From NCBI RefSeq assembly GCF_902459655.1, contig NZ_CABPSB010000001.1, positions 248,001-312,000 on the forward strand: a stretch of DNA of 64,000 bases, in the 5' to 3' direction. The notes under the pieces were generated by a model that made no database searches, was not told the origin of the DNA, and saw only the letters and a list, made by a program, of their open reading frames with translations. Source of the DNA: Pandoraea anhela (GTDB lineage: Bacteria > Pseudomonadota > Gammaproteobacteria > Burkholderiales > Burkholderiaceae). This document shows, in pieces, positions 17,442-26,130 of the stretch. Positions within the stretch are counted from its first letter, which is position 1. Each line of letters begins with the position of its first letter. Position numbers and translations under genes: made by a program.

Positions 17442-19802
17442 TTACTTCTCCAGCCGACGTGCCGCGCGACGCTGCAACCAGCCGAAACACTTGAGCGCAA
17501 TCGCGAACGCCGCCAGCAACGCGACGAGACCGACCAGAATCGGATGACTCGAGAGGTGGTAACGAATACGCGTCCACCAGCTCACGTCGCCCACGAAGTA
17601 CGTCTGGCCCAGCCGATACGAATCGATGCGATCGCCGTGGACCACGGCCAGATCACCGTGGATGGCGTTCTTGCCGCTGTCGATGGCGTCGACGACGCTC
17701 AGCAACGCGTCGTCGCTCGATGCGTTGATGGCGACCACCGAACGCGAACTGCTGACCGGCGACTCGAAACCCACCAGGGCCGCGAGCGTCCCCCCGGACT
17801 GTGCGTCCATATGCGCCGGGCCGATCCGGCTGGCCGCGAGTGCCGAGCCGGTCGCGCCGTCGCCCCGATAACCTTGCGGCTGGGATTGCATGACGCGCCG
17901 TGTCTGATCGATGACCAGCGGCAGATTCTTGCCCCATCGGGTCAGCAGATCGGCGGCGTCCTTGCCGCCGACGACCAGCAAGTCGCGATCCTTGAAGCGA
18001 TCCGTCTGCGTCGTGTCGAGCACCTCGAAGCGGTCGGCATAGGCGCCCGTCGACCGGCCGAACTGCCCGAGCGTGGAGAACACCGTTTCCAGCTCGGCCT
18101 TGCCCGGCGTTTTCGACACGACGACAGCCGTCTGCGCGAGATCGGCGTACTTGGTGAACGGAAAGCCGCTGCCGACGAAGAAGCTCAGGTTCGGCATCTC
18201 GGCGTAATGGGGCAAGCCGCTGAAGTCGATGGTCGAGTCGGCGTCGATAGCCGAGCGGGCCGCGTTGGTGATCGTCTGGCTGCACATGCCTTCCTTGTGC
18301 GGCTCCATCGCGAACTGGAACGACAGCGAGTTGCGCGACGCCACCTGGAACGCCGGAATGCGCACTTCCTTGCGATCGGCCATGGTGCCGTCCGAGAGCA
18401 GTTCGACGAGCATATGGCTCTTGTCGGTGCTCGTTCCTGCCGATTGCAGCCGATACGCGCGCACGAACTGGTCGTTGATCGACACGCTCATCGACGAGTC
18501 GTCGGGCTTGACCGGCGGTGTGTAGCGATACTTCAGGTCCATCGGTACGCCGGTGTTTTGCCACGTGAGCAAATCGGCCGGCAGATTGAGCTGGATACGG
18601 ATCGGCCACGGCATATAGCCGCTCGCCTGCAAATCGCTCGGATTCTCGACCAATTCGCCCAGCTTCACGGGACGGTCGGTCCGGACCCAGCGCGGCGCGT
18701 CGTACGCCGGGCGCGGCGGCAACGGCTGGAGCGCTTCGATGCGAGCCGAATCGCCCGAGAGCACGGCGCGGCCGGAGACGAGCGCGAGCGCAGCCGTCTC
18801 CAGATCCTTGGCGTCGCGGCCCTGAACGACGAGCAGCTTGAGCGACGGATCGTTCGGATTCGACACCATGCGAAGCGTAGGCCCGTCCACCTTGGCGAGA
18901 TCGAGCCCCGGCATCATCGTATCGTTCGTGACGAACGCGATCGCATGCCTGGACGGCAAGGTGCTCACGCTGACCGGGAACCGGGTGCGGCGGTAGTCGC
19001 CGATGGCCCCGGCCCACGTCGCCACGACACCGGCCGCATGCACCACGGCGAGCGACGGCTGCGCACCGAAGACGAACGGAATCGACAGGTCACGGTTGTC
19101 GTGCCGGTCGAAGAATGGCGCGGGCAGCGTCGACAGATCGTTACGCAGCGTCAACGCCTGCGTGCTCGTGACGATCTCGCTCTGCGGGCTGATGTCGGCC
19201 CACAGGCTGGAGTGCATCGGGTCCTCGCACTCCATCGTGTAATGGCCGATGAGCACGAGCCGCACGCGATTGAAGCCCGACAGCATGCGCGGATCGAGCG
19301 GAATCTCGCGCAAGAGATTCTTGCCGCCGTCCTGCTTGTTGAAAGGCAACGTCGCGATCAGCTCTTCGTTCAGATACACCTTGAGCTGCGAAAGATCGGG
19401 AATCAGCGCGGGCGAATAGGTGTAACGCAACCGGAGCAAGGCCGACGCAACCGTCTGATCGAGTCGGATTCCGAAGTTGACGTCGCCCGACCCTTCGGTG
19501 CCGCGCAGGCGCAGCCCGTTCGTCTGCCCCAGTTGGGCGAACGTGACGGTACGCTGGCTCGTGCCGGGCGCGGCCGGGACGGTTGTGACTGTTGTTGCGG
19601 TCGTGACACCGGTATCCGGTAAAGCGGTCGCGGCGGAGGCGGTCTCCGGTGCCGGGGCGGCGCCCGCAGGCGCCTTGCCTGTGCGGCCTCCCGCAGGCGC
19701 TGCTCCCGCAAGCATGGCACCCCCGGGGTCCATCGCTGCGGCGACCAGCAGGCAGATGGCTGTGACCTTCGTGTATCGCGACCAAGACGCTCGAAGCTGC
19801 AT
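17442..19802 (-). CDS. bcsB: Cellulose synthase periplasmic regulatory subunit BcsB
   Basis: BcsB partners BcsA and guides the glucan through the periplasm. The 786-residue protein starts MQLRASWSRYTKV with a signal peptide, then a Pro/Ala-rich linker, then the alternating carbohydrate-binding and flavodoxin-like domains. A single C-terminal membrane segment (VGLVALLAAFAIALKCF) anchors it to BcsA. The start at 19802 is preferred over the open frame reaching 19955, because the signal peptide begins here and GAGG lies upstream. It is the first gene of the operon, so the bcs promoter should lie between 19803 and about 20050. No clear sigma-70 or sigma-54 element was found there on the minus strand. 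Confidence 0.94.
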   Translation of the reverse strand: MQLRASWSRYTKVTAICLLVAAAMDPGGAMLAGAAPAGGRTGKAPAGAAPAPETASAATALPDTGVTTATTVTTVPAAPGTSQRTVTFAQLGQTNGLRLRGTEGSGDVNFGIRLDQTVASALLRLRYTYSPALIPDLSQLKVYLNEELIATLPFNKQDGGKNLLREIPLDPRMLSGFNRVRLVLIGHYTMECEDPMHSSLWADISPQSEIVTSTQALTLRNDLSTLPAPFFDRHDNRDLSIPFVFGAQPSLAVVHAAGVVATWAGAIGDYRRTRFPVSVSTLPSRHAIAFVTNDTMMPGLDLAKVDGPTLRMVSNPNDPSLKLLVVQGRDAKDLETAALALVSGRAVLSGDSARIEALQPLPPRPAYDAPRWVRTDRPVKLGELVENPSDLQASGYMPWPIRIQLNLPADLLTWQNTGVPMDLKYRYTPPVKPDDSSMSVSINDQFVRAYRLQSAGTSTDKSHMLVELLSDGTMADRKEVRIPAFQVASRNSLSFQFAMEPHKEGMCSQTITNAARSAIDADSTIDFSGLPHYAEMPNLSFFVGSGFPFTKYADLAQTAVVVSKTPGKAELETVFSTLGQFGRSTGAYADRFEVLDTTQTDRFKDRDLLVVGGKDAADLLTRWGKNLPLVIDQTRRVMQSQPQGYRGDGATGSALAASRIGPAHMDAQSGGTLAALVGFESPVSSSRSVVAINASSDDALLSVVDAIDSGKNAIHGDLAVVHGDRIDSYRLGQTYFVGDVSWWTRIRYHLSSHPILVGLVALLAAFAIALKCFGWLQRRAARRLEK

Positions 19803-20054
19803 GTGAGATGCCTCATCTGTTCTTGTGCTGCATATTCGCCACATCCCAACGCGCGACACCCCAGTGACCCGACGTCTCATCACGTCGTCGTCAGGCGATC
19901 CGAAAATCGCCAAGGCCCGGCGGGACAGCGTTGCTCGTGTGTCTGGAAATGGCACGTTGCGCCATGCTAGCTTGCCTCGGTGTGAATGAGCAAGCAGGCG
20001 TTGGCCTTCTAGTGTCGTACCGCAGGCACATCGGCCGGTCGGGCGGCACGATCA

Positions 20055-20084
20055 TTGCCGTGTGTGCGATGCAACGTATAGAAT
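20055..20084 (+). promoter_or_regulatory. Candidate sigma-70 promoter upstream of the HAD/FUSC operon
   Basis: TTGCCG at 20055-20060 and TAGAAT at 20079-20084 are separated by 18 bases. Transcription would start near 20091, almost at the ATG at 20092, which suggests a leaderless message. This is a visual match only. Confidence 0.4.
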
Positions 20085-20091
20085 GCCCGGC

Positions 20092-20403
20092 ATGAGCGCT
20101 CAAGAAACTTCGGAACCCACGGTATCCGGCGCGGCCCCGGTCGGCGGCGTGGCGATACCCATTGCCGAGCAGGCCGCCGACGCGATGATCGAGCATCGCT
20201 ATCCGTCGGACGTCGACCGCTTGCGCGAGGTTGTCGGCACGGACGTGCTGCCGTTCTACCGGGACGAACAAGCCATCGTCGCCAGCCGGCAGGCGGGCGA
20301 GCGATGGCCGCATCTGGTCGCGGTCGCGGTGTCGCGTGAGCGTCGCGATGCCGGCCATGGGGCAGCGCACGACACCGCCCCGCGCTCGCCGCAGGCGAAC
20401 TGA
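20092..20403 (+). CDS. Hypothetical protein, first gene of the HAD/FUSC operon
   Basis: I do not recognise this 103-residue protein (start MSAQETSEP; an ATG at 20083 would add three residues). It is rich in Ala and charged residues, with no signal peptide and no membrane segment, so it is probably cytoplasmic. The best-defined part is VDRLREVVGTDVLPFYRDEQ, a likely helix. It ends six bases before the HAD phosphatase gene and shares a probable promoter with it. The tail (HGAAHDTAPRSPQ) looks disordered. Its reality is supported by coding-like composition and tight spacing, not by homology. Confidence 0.6.
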   Translation: MSAQETSEPTVSGAAPVGGVAIPIAEQAADAMIEHRYPSDVDRLREVVGTDVLPFYRDEQAIVASRQAGERWPHLVAVAVSRERRDAGHGAAHDTAPRSPQAN

Positions 20404-20409
20404 TTTCCG

Positions 20410-21060
20410 ATGCGAGACGCCTCCATCGTCGCCGCCTTCGATTTCGACGGGACGATTTCCACCACCGACAGCCTGCGTGTGTTCGTGCGCAGCACCGTCG
20501 GCACACCCCGCTTTCTGCTTGGCGCGTTGCTCGCGTCCGTCTGGCTCATGGGCGCGGCCCTTCGTCTGGTCGACCGTGGCACGGCCAAGGCGGCGTTTCT
20601 GCGCGCGACCGTCGGGGGACGCCATCGTCACCAGCTCGACGCCGATGCGCAACGCTTCGTTCAGGACCGATTGCCGAGTCTGTTGCGCCCCGAAATGCTC
20701 GCGCGCGTGCGCCAGCACCGGGCGTTGGGGCATCGGGTCGTGCTCGTCAGCGCCTCGCCCGGGCTTTATCTGAGACCGTGGGCGGCCTCGGTCGGATTCG
20801 AGACCGTGCTGTGCACCGAACTCGCTTTCGATGCACAGGACCGATTCGCCGGCGTCTTCGGCAAACCGAATTGCTGGGGACCGGAGAAGGTGCGGCGTCT
20901 GGAAGCGTGGTGGGGGCAGACGCCGCCACGCGTGCTCTTCGCGTACGGCGACAGCCGTGGCGACAAGGAGATGGCCGAGCGCGCCGACCATGCGTGGATC
21001 CGGGGACAGGGCAAGCTCATGCCGCTCACCGACGCCGACGCGCCCGAACGCAGCGCGTGA
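20410..21060 (+). CDS. HAD-IB family phosphatase
   Basis: This 216-residue hydrolase of the haloacid dehalogenase superfamily has the nucleophile motif FDFDGTIS near residue 12. Motif II is SASPGLY and motif III/IV is YGDSRGDKEM near residue 180. The layout fits subfamily IB, which includes phosphoserine phosphatase-like and CicA-like enzymes. A hydrophobic stretch in the cap (FLLGALLASVWLMGAALRL) suggests membrane association or a lipid-like substrate. It sits between a small unknown gene and a FUSC membrane protein with gaps of 6 and 16 bases, so the three are probably co-transcribed. The substrate is not known. Confidence 0.87.
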   Translation: MRDASIVAAFDFDGTISTTDSLRVFVRSTVGTPRFLLGALLASVWLMGAALRLVDRGTAKAAFLRATVGGRHRHQLDADAQRFVQDRLPSLLRPEMLARVRQHRALGHRVVLVSASPGLYLRPWAASVGFETVLCTELAFDAQDRFAGVFGKPNCWGPEKVRRLEAWWGQTPPRVLFAYGDSRGDKEMAERADHAWIRGQGKLMPLTDADAPERSA

Positions 21061-21076
21061 TGTGGCGCATGGCCCC

Positions 21077-23098
21077 ATGACAACGCCCCCGCCCCCGCCA
21101 CCGCGTCAGCCGTTGTCCGCTTCACCGTTGGGCCGCCGTATAGTCGGGATGGCCTGGATGTCTCGGCTCGCCCGGCTCGAACCCGTCGCATTCTCCCGCT
21201 GGGACGCCGTCCACGCCGCGCTCTCCGTGGCCTTGCCCACCGCCATCGGCGCCGCGCTGGGCTATGGCGCCGACGCCTCGCTCATCGCGCTCGGCGCGCT
21301 GCCCGCCATCACCGGCGACCGCACCGGCCCTTATCTCGCGCGTGCGCGCTCCATCTTCATCAGCATTGTGACCGGGGTGCTCGGCTTCCATGCGGGCATG
21401 TTGATCCACGACATCGGTACGACGCATCCATGGCTGGCCCATGGGCTGCTGCAAATCGCCATCCTGCTGTTCAGTTTCATCGGTACGTTCGGCAATGTGG
21501 CGTCCGCCGCGACATTGCAGGGCGTGGTGTATCTGATCGTCGGCTGGGGGCTCGCGCTGCCGCCGCCCGAATGGCGTGCGCCGATGTTGCTGGCCGGCGG
21601 CGGTATTTTCAGCATGCTGCTCATGGCGGTGCATTGGCTGCGGCATCCGGGCGCTGCAGAGCGCGACGCCGTCGCCGCGATCTACCAACAACTGTCGAAC
21701 GTGCTCGACGCCAGCGGCACGCCGCGTGTCAGGCTCGCCCGACGGTCGCTGGAAAACGCCGTCGCTGCCGCCTACGACACGTTACTGACAGTGCGGGCGA
21801 GCACATCGAGCGGGTGGGACGTGCTGGAGCGGCGCGCCGCGCAAATTCTCGCCGCGGAACCCATCACATCAGCCGTCATCGGTCTCGCGCAGAACGGGCA
21901 GCCGGTGCCCGCGGCATTAGGCAAGGCGCTCTACGGCATGGCCCGGAGCATCGCGCGCGACCGGCCGGTCGATCTCGAGGCGGCCGTGGTTGCCGCCGAG
22001 GCCCATCACGCGCCGTCGCTGGCGGCCGCCCTGCATCGCGCCGAGCCGTTGCTCACCGGCGCCGTGCATGCCGCGGAGCCGCCGCTGGTGGCCCTCGCGC
22101 GCCATCAGGCGCGCGCGACGGCTCCTGCCCGCTGGACACCGAAGTGGCCATGGCCCGACGTATGGCGTTATCTGCTGCGCATCGGATTGTGCGTGCTCGT
22201 CGCACAAATCTTCATCGCGCTCACGGCGTTGCCCCGATCCTATTGGGTGCCGCTGATCGTCGTGGTCATCTTCAAGCCGAACTACGGTTCCGTGTTTGCA
22301 CGGGCGTTGCAGAGCGGCGTAGGCAGCATCGTGGGCGTGGCGTTATCGGCGGCCGTCGTCGCCATCGACAGCAACGGCTGGTTCAACCTCGCCACGCTGG
22401 TTCCGCTCGCCGCGTGCCTGCCGTGGGCCTTGCGACGCAACTACGGGTTGTTCAGCGCGTTGCTCTTGCCGATCCTGATGCTGGTGATGGGCGCATTGCA
22501 ACCGGGCAATCAGGACATTGCGCTGGCGCGCTTTATTGACGCCGTTGCCGCCTGCGCCATCGTGTTGCTCATCGGCTATCTGCCATGGGCGAAGTGGGAG
22601 CGACGCCAGTTGGACGAGCGTGTCGCGAATTCGCTCGACGCCCTCGGACGTTACGCGGCGCTGGCCGATCCCCGCAACACGCCGGGGACTCAGGATGCCG
22701 ATGCCGCCTTCGCCGCGCGCCGCGCCGCGTATCAGGCGCTGGAGGACACGCGCATCGCCTTGCAGCGCGCGTTGTCGGAGCCGCCGCTCGTGAGCCGCCG
22801 GGCGGCGCGGTGGTGGCCAGCGCTCGTGTCGCTGGAACGCGTGGCCAACGCCATCACGGATACCATGGCTCATGGCGAGGCTCACGAGGCTAACGAGGCT
22901 CACAAGGCTCGTGGGGCTCACGATGCGCCCGTGCATCCGGCAGCGGCGATCCTCACGCACATGGCGGCCGCACTGCGTCACGGCGGGCCGGCGCCCGTGC
23001 TGCCCGACGGGCCGATCGCCGGCATCGATCCGATCCTGGACGGAATCCTGCGTGAGGCCATCGGCATGCTTTTCCATCCACCGCATGCGGTCCCTTGA
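21077..23098 (+). CDS. FUSC family membrane protein (aromatic acid exporter type)
   Basis: The 673-residue protein has two hydrophobic blocks, roughly residues 30-180 and 380-510, separated by a soluble region. This is the layout of the FUSC family, which includes AaeB-like efflux pumps and fusaric-acid resistance proteins. The second block contains IVVVIFKPNYGSVFARALQR-like sequence (PNYGSVFARAL), typical of FUSC. The start at 21077 is the first ATG after the HAD gene; an ATG at 21150 (MAWMSRLARL) is an alternative. Near the C-terminus a 9-bp repeat encodes alternating Glu-Ala-His/Asn residues. Export of a small aromatic or lipid-derived compound is plausible but not shown. Confidence 0.85.
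   Translation: MTTPPPPPPRQPLSASPLGRRIVGMAWMSRLARLEPVAFSRWDAVHAALSVALPTAIGAALGYGADASLIALGALPAITGDRTGPYLARARSIFISIVTGVLGFHAGMLIHDIGTTHPWLAHGLLQIAILLFSFIGTFGNVASAATLQGVVYLIVGWGLALPPPEWRAPMLLAGGGIFSMLLMAVHWLRHPGAAERDAVAAIYQQLSNVLDASGTPRVRLARRSLENAVAAAYDTLLTVRASTSSGWDVLERRAAQILAAEPITSAVIGLAQNGQPVPAALGKALYGMARSIARDRPVDLEAAVVAAEAHHAPSLAAALHRAEPLLTGAVHAAEPPLVALARHQARATAPARWTPKWPWPDVWRYLLRIGLCVLVAQIFIALTALPRSYWVPLIVVVIFKPNYGSVFARALQSGVGSIVGVALSAAVVAIDSNGWFNLATLVPLAACLPWALRRNYGLFSALLLPILMLVMGALQPGNQDIALARFIDAVAACAIVLLIGYLPWAKWERRQLDERVANSLDALGRYAALADPRNTPGTQDADAAFAARRAAYQALEDTRIALQRALSEPPLVSRRAARWWPALVSLERVANAITDTMAHGEAHEANEAHKARGAHDAPVHPAAAILTHMAAALRHGGPAPVLPDGPIAGIDPILDGILREAIGMLFHPPHAVP
22877..22921. 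repeat. 9-bp tandem repeat inside the FUSC gene
   Basis: Five units of a GAGGCTCAC-like 9-mer lie end to end. They encode EAHEANEAHKARGAH, a hydrophilic patch in the C-terminal soluble part. Units two, four and five carry substitutions. Confidence 0.75.
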
Positions 23099-23234
23099 TC
23101 GCTGTCGACGCCCGTCCCAACGTCGTCTGACGGTCCGTTCGCGGCGCAAACTGGCGCGCTGAACCTCTCGACGCTCTCGACGCACGCGTCATTTCCGGTC
23201 GGCGGTGCGTCAACGCAGGCATAATGCGGGCTTA

Positions 23235-23256
23235 CGGCACACCCCCGGGTGTGCCG
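23235..23256. repeat. Leader hairpin before the methyltransferase gene
   Basis: A perfect 10-bp stem (CGGCACACCC with GGGTGTGCCG) with a 2-base loop (four unpaired bases in practice) ends 23 bases before the ATG at 23280. No T-run follows. It may be an upstream terminator for the FUSC operon or a leader structure of the next gene. Confidence 0.5.
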
Positions 23257-23279
23257 CCACGCTATTCAAAAGACACCGC

Positions 23280-24452
23280 ATGAATGAATTCCCGACGCTA
23301 GCCTGGACCGAAGACGGTCGCCCCGTCACCGCCCGCTGGCGCTCCGAAGCCGGCGTGACGCCTCCGCGTCGCGTCGAAGTCGTCGATGACACGGTCACGG
23401 CCGACGAAGCCTACCACCTCGCCTGCGGCGGCACCGCCCTGCTCTATCGCGGCGATTATCAGAACGCACGACAACTGATGCAGGCGATGGCGCGTCGCGT
23501 CGACCGTCCGCCGCATCGCGCGCGCCGCAAGCCGACGGCCAAGGATGCACCGCCCCCCAGCCCCGCCGACGTCTTTCACAAGCATCGCATGGCACAGGCG
23601 CAACGCGCCCGTATTCTGGGGATGGTATTGATTCCGCTCGATGCGGACTATGAGATTGCGCTGCGTCGCGCGCCGCAGGTGCGCGACGCTTGCATGCAGG
23701 CATGGGGCGCACCGGACGGCGTGGCTTCGGTCGCGTCGCTACGGGAAATTCTGGGTTTGATCGGCGCTTACGAATGGCGCAAGAAAGGCGTGGCGATTCC
23801 GGCGCTGGGCGGCGCGACCATCCATCCGTGGTACGGCGTCTTCTCCCCCGTGCGTGGCGAGTATCTGCAACTGATCGATCAGGCGCCGTTGCCGTCGACG
23901 GCGCTGGCGTTCGACATCGGGACCGGTACGGGCGTGATCGCAGCGTTGCTCGCGCGTCGCGGCGTTCAGCAGGTTATCGGCACGGATCGGGATGCGCGCG
24001 CATTGGCGTGTGCGCGTGACAACATCGCGCGGCTCGGTTACGAACGTTCGGTGAAGATCGTCGAAGCAGATCTGTTTCCGACGGGCAAAGCCCCGCTGAT
24101 CGTCTGCAATCCGCCGTGGCTGCCGGCAAAGGCCAATGCGCCGATCGAGCATGCCATTTATGATCCGGACAGCCAGATGCTCAAGGGTTTCCTCAATGGA
24201 CTGAGCGCGCATCTGAGTCCGGGCGGCGAAGGCTGGTTGGTGCTGTCGGATCTGGCGGAGCATCTCGGCTTGCGCTCGCGCGACACACTGCTGTCGTGGA
24301 TTCACGGTGCCGGACTGGTCGTGCTGGCCCGTCACGATGTGCGCGCGCACCACCCGAAGGCCTCCGACGCCAACGACCCGCTGCATGCGGCCCGCCGCGC
24401 GGAGGTGACGTCGCTGTGGCGTCTCGGAGCACGCCCGGCGCAAACGACGTAA
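23280..24452 (+). CDS. Class I SAM-dependent methyltransferase with NPPW motif
   Basis: The 390-residue protein has a unique N-terminal half of about 215 residues. A Rossmann methyltransferase domain follows, with AFDIGTGTGVIAALLA (motif I), an acidic residue after the second strand (GTDRDA) and VCNPPWLP. The NPPW motif is typical of enzymes that methylate a planar nitrogen, such as PrmC (glutamine) or RlmF/RlmG (adenine or guanine in RNA). The N-terminal half resembles neither PrmC nor RlmF clearly. It starts at the ATG at 23280, 181 bases after the FUSC gene. I expect a protein or rRNA methyltransferase, substrate unknown. Confidence 0.82.
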   Translation: MNEFPTLAWTEDGRPVTARWRSEAGVTPPRRVEVVDDTVTADEAYHLACGGTALLYRGDYQNARQLMQAMARRVDRPPHRARRKPTAKDAPPPSPADVFHKHRMAQAQRARILGMVLIPLDADYEIALRRAPQVRDACMQAWGAPDGVASVASLREILGLIGAYEWRKKGVAIPALGGATIHPWYGVFSPVRGEYLQLIDQAPLPSTALAFDIGTGTGVIAALLARRGVQQVIGTDRDARALACARDNIARLGYERSVKIVEADLFPTGKAPLIVCNPPWLPAKANAPIEHAIYDPDSQMLKGFLNGLSAHLSPGGEGWLVLSDLAEHLGLRSRDTLLSWIHGAGLVVLARHDVRAHHPKASDANDPLHAARRAEVTSLWRLGARPAQTT

Positions 24453-24485
24453 TCGGCTTAATCGGCTTAATCGGCTTAATCGGCG
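24450..24485. repeat. 9-bp intergenic tandem repeat
   Basis: Four head-to-tail copies of TAATCGGCT, the last with one change, begin at the stop codon of the methyltransferase gene, which is the first TAA of the array. They fill most of the space between two convergent genes. Confidence 0.9.
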
Positions 24486-24539
24486 GAATCGGGCCGAAGC
24501 GACTCACGTCCACGGGATTGCCGCCGCCCCAATAGGCCG

Positions 24540-25862
24540 TTATTGGCGCTGCGCCTGAAGATAGGCCGCAGCGCCATCGCCCGCCACGCAGGCACTCGCG
24601 AAGCAGGCGGTGAGCAGATAGCCGCCCGTGGGCGCTTCCCAATCCAGCATCTCGCCCGCGCAGAACACGCCGGGCAGCGCCGTGATCATCAACTGCGCAT
24701 CCAACGCTTCCAGCGACACGCCGCCCGCGCTGCTGATCACCTCGGCAATCGGACGCGTCCTTAACAACGTCAGCGGCAAGCGCTTGATACCCGCCGCCAG
24801 CGCCGCTGGGTCGTCGAACGTCGCACGCGGCAGGCACTCGCGCAGCAGCGCCGCCTTCACGCCCGCAATCCCTAGCCGACTCTGCAAATGACTCGCCATC
24901 GAGCGCGATCCACGCGGCCGCGCGACTTCACTCGCGACTCGCTCGGCCGTCCAGTCGGGCAACAGATCGAGATAAACCTGCGTGCGGCCGGCCGCACGAA
25001 TCGCATCGCGAATCGGTGCGCACATCGCATACACGAGGCTGCCCTCGACGCCATGCTCGGACACCACGAATTCGCCTTGCCGCGTCGTGCCGTCGGGCAG
25101 CGTCATCGTTACCGGCTTCACCGGATGCCCCGCAAACCGCTCACGCATGTGCGGTGTCCAGTCGGCTTCGAAACCCGCGTTCGCCGGCACCAGGGGCGCA
25201 ACGCCCACGCCGTGATCGCGCAGCCACGGAACCCATGCGGCGTCGGAGCCGAGTTGCGGCCAGCTTGCACCCCCCAGCGTCAGCACGACAGCCCCGGCTT
25301 GCACGCGACGCTCCCCTTGCGGCGTCGCGAAGCGCAGATTGGCCGGGGTCGCCGACTCGCTTTCGCCCCACCCCAGCCAGCGGTGCCGTACATGCAGACG
25401 CACACCCGCCGCCCGCAGGCGCGATAGCCACGCCCGCAGCAACGGGGCCGCCTTCATGTCCACCGGGAAGACGCGCCCGGACGTCCCGACAAACGTATCC
25501 ACCCCCAATCGATGCGCCCAGGAGCGCACGTCGTCCGCGCTGAAACGGCGCAACCACCGGCCGACAGTCTCCGCGCGCGCGCCATAGCGCGCCACGAAGG
25601 GCTCGCTCGGTTCGCTGTGTGTGAGATTCATACCGCCCTTGCCCGCCATCAGGAATTTGCGCCCGACCGACGGCATGGCGTCATAAACGTCGACACGCCA
25701 GCCCGCCGCCGACAGTACCTCCGCCGCCATCAGACCGGCAGGGCCTGCACCGATCACCGCCACATCGACGATCTCGGGCAATGCGGCCGACGTGTCGTGC
25801 TCAGCGGAAGAACGCCGAACGACGGGGGAAGCGGATGGGGTCGATGGGAGTCTCGAGGGCAT
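24540..25862 (-). CDS. NAD(P)/FAD-dependent flavoprotein, HI0933/BaiN family
   Basis: The 440-residue product has a dinucleotide-binding N-terminus (VAVIGAGPAGLMAAEVL near residue 40) followed by GKGGMNLTHSEP, a motif typical of the HI0933/YhiN group. Near the C-terminus AGEMLDWEAPTGGYLLTACFASA is the second conserved FAD segment. Members include the bile-acid reductase BaiN and many uncharacterised proteins; most have no known substrate. The start at 25862 leaves a basic, Ser-rich leader of about 35 residues before the Rossmann fold, so a later start is possible. It is convergent with the methyltransferase gene at 23280. Confidence 0.86.
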   Translation of the reverse strand: MPSRLPSTPSASPVVRRSSAEHDTSAALPEIVDVAVIGAGPAGLMAAEVLSAAGWRVDVYDAMPSVGRKFLMAGKGGMNLTHSEPSEPFVARYGARAETVGRWLRRFSADDVRSWAHRLGVDTFVGTSGRVFPVDMKAAPLLRAWLSRLRAAGVRLHVRHRWLGWGESESATPANLRFATPQGERRVQAGAVVLTLGGASWPQLGSDAAWVPWLRDHGVGVAPLVPANAGFEADWTPHMRERFAGHPVKPVTMTLPDGTTRQGEFVVSEHGVEGSLVYAMCAPIRDAIRAAGRTQVYLDLLPDWTAERVASEVARPRGSRSMASHLQSRLGIAGVKAALLRECLPRATFDDPAALAAGIKRLPLTLLRTRPIAEVISSAGGVSLEALDAQLMITALPGVFCAGEMLDWEAPTGGYLLTACFASACVAGDGAAAYLQAQRQ

Positions 25863-26130
25863 GCGGAAACGTCGTGTCGCGAAGTATCGGTGTCGCCTGA
25901 CGCGAGTCCGCGCGGCGAAGGGCGCCATTGTCCCACATCGGTGACGCGCAGACACCCCGATGCCACGCAACTTACGCCTTTGGCGTTACAATCGCTCCCC
26001 CGCATTTTTCCTTCGTCCCTTGGCCCGTTCGCCCTGCGCCTGCAATCGCGGGTGACAGCACGCGGCGGCAGTTGATCGCACGCCATCACCTGCCGTTGCG
26101 TACAAGGGGGGCGTTACCCTGGAGTCGCGT

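Noticed and set aside
16371-19622. Open frame of 1,083 codons opposite bcsZ and bcsB
   Set aside because: Same reason: antisense shadow of two recognised cellulose genes, with Arg-rich composition and no motif.
19950-19968. Possible sigma-54 promoter (TGGCACG then TTGC) before bcsB
   Set aside because: The GC element of the -12 box is at the wrong distance from the -24 box, and the orientation does not serve bcsB.
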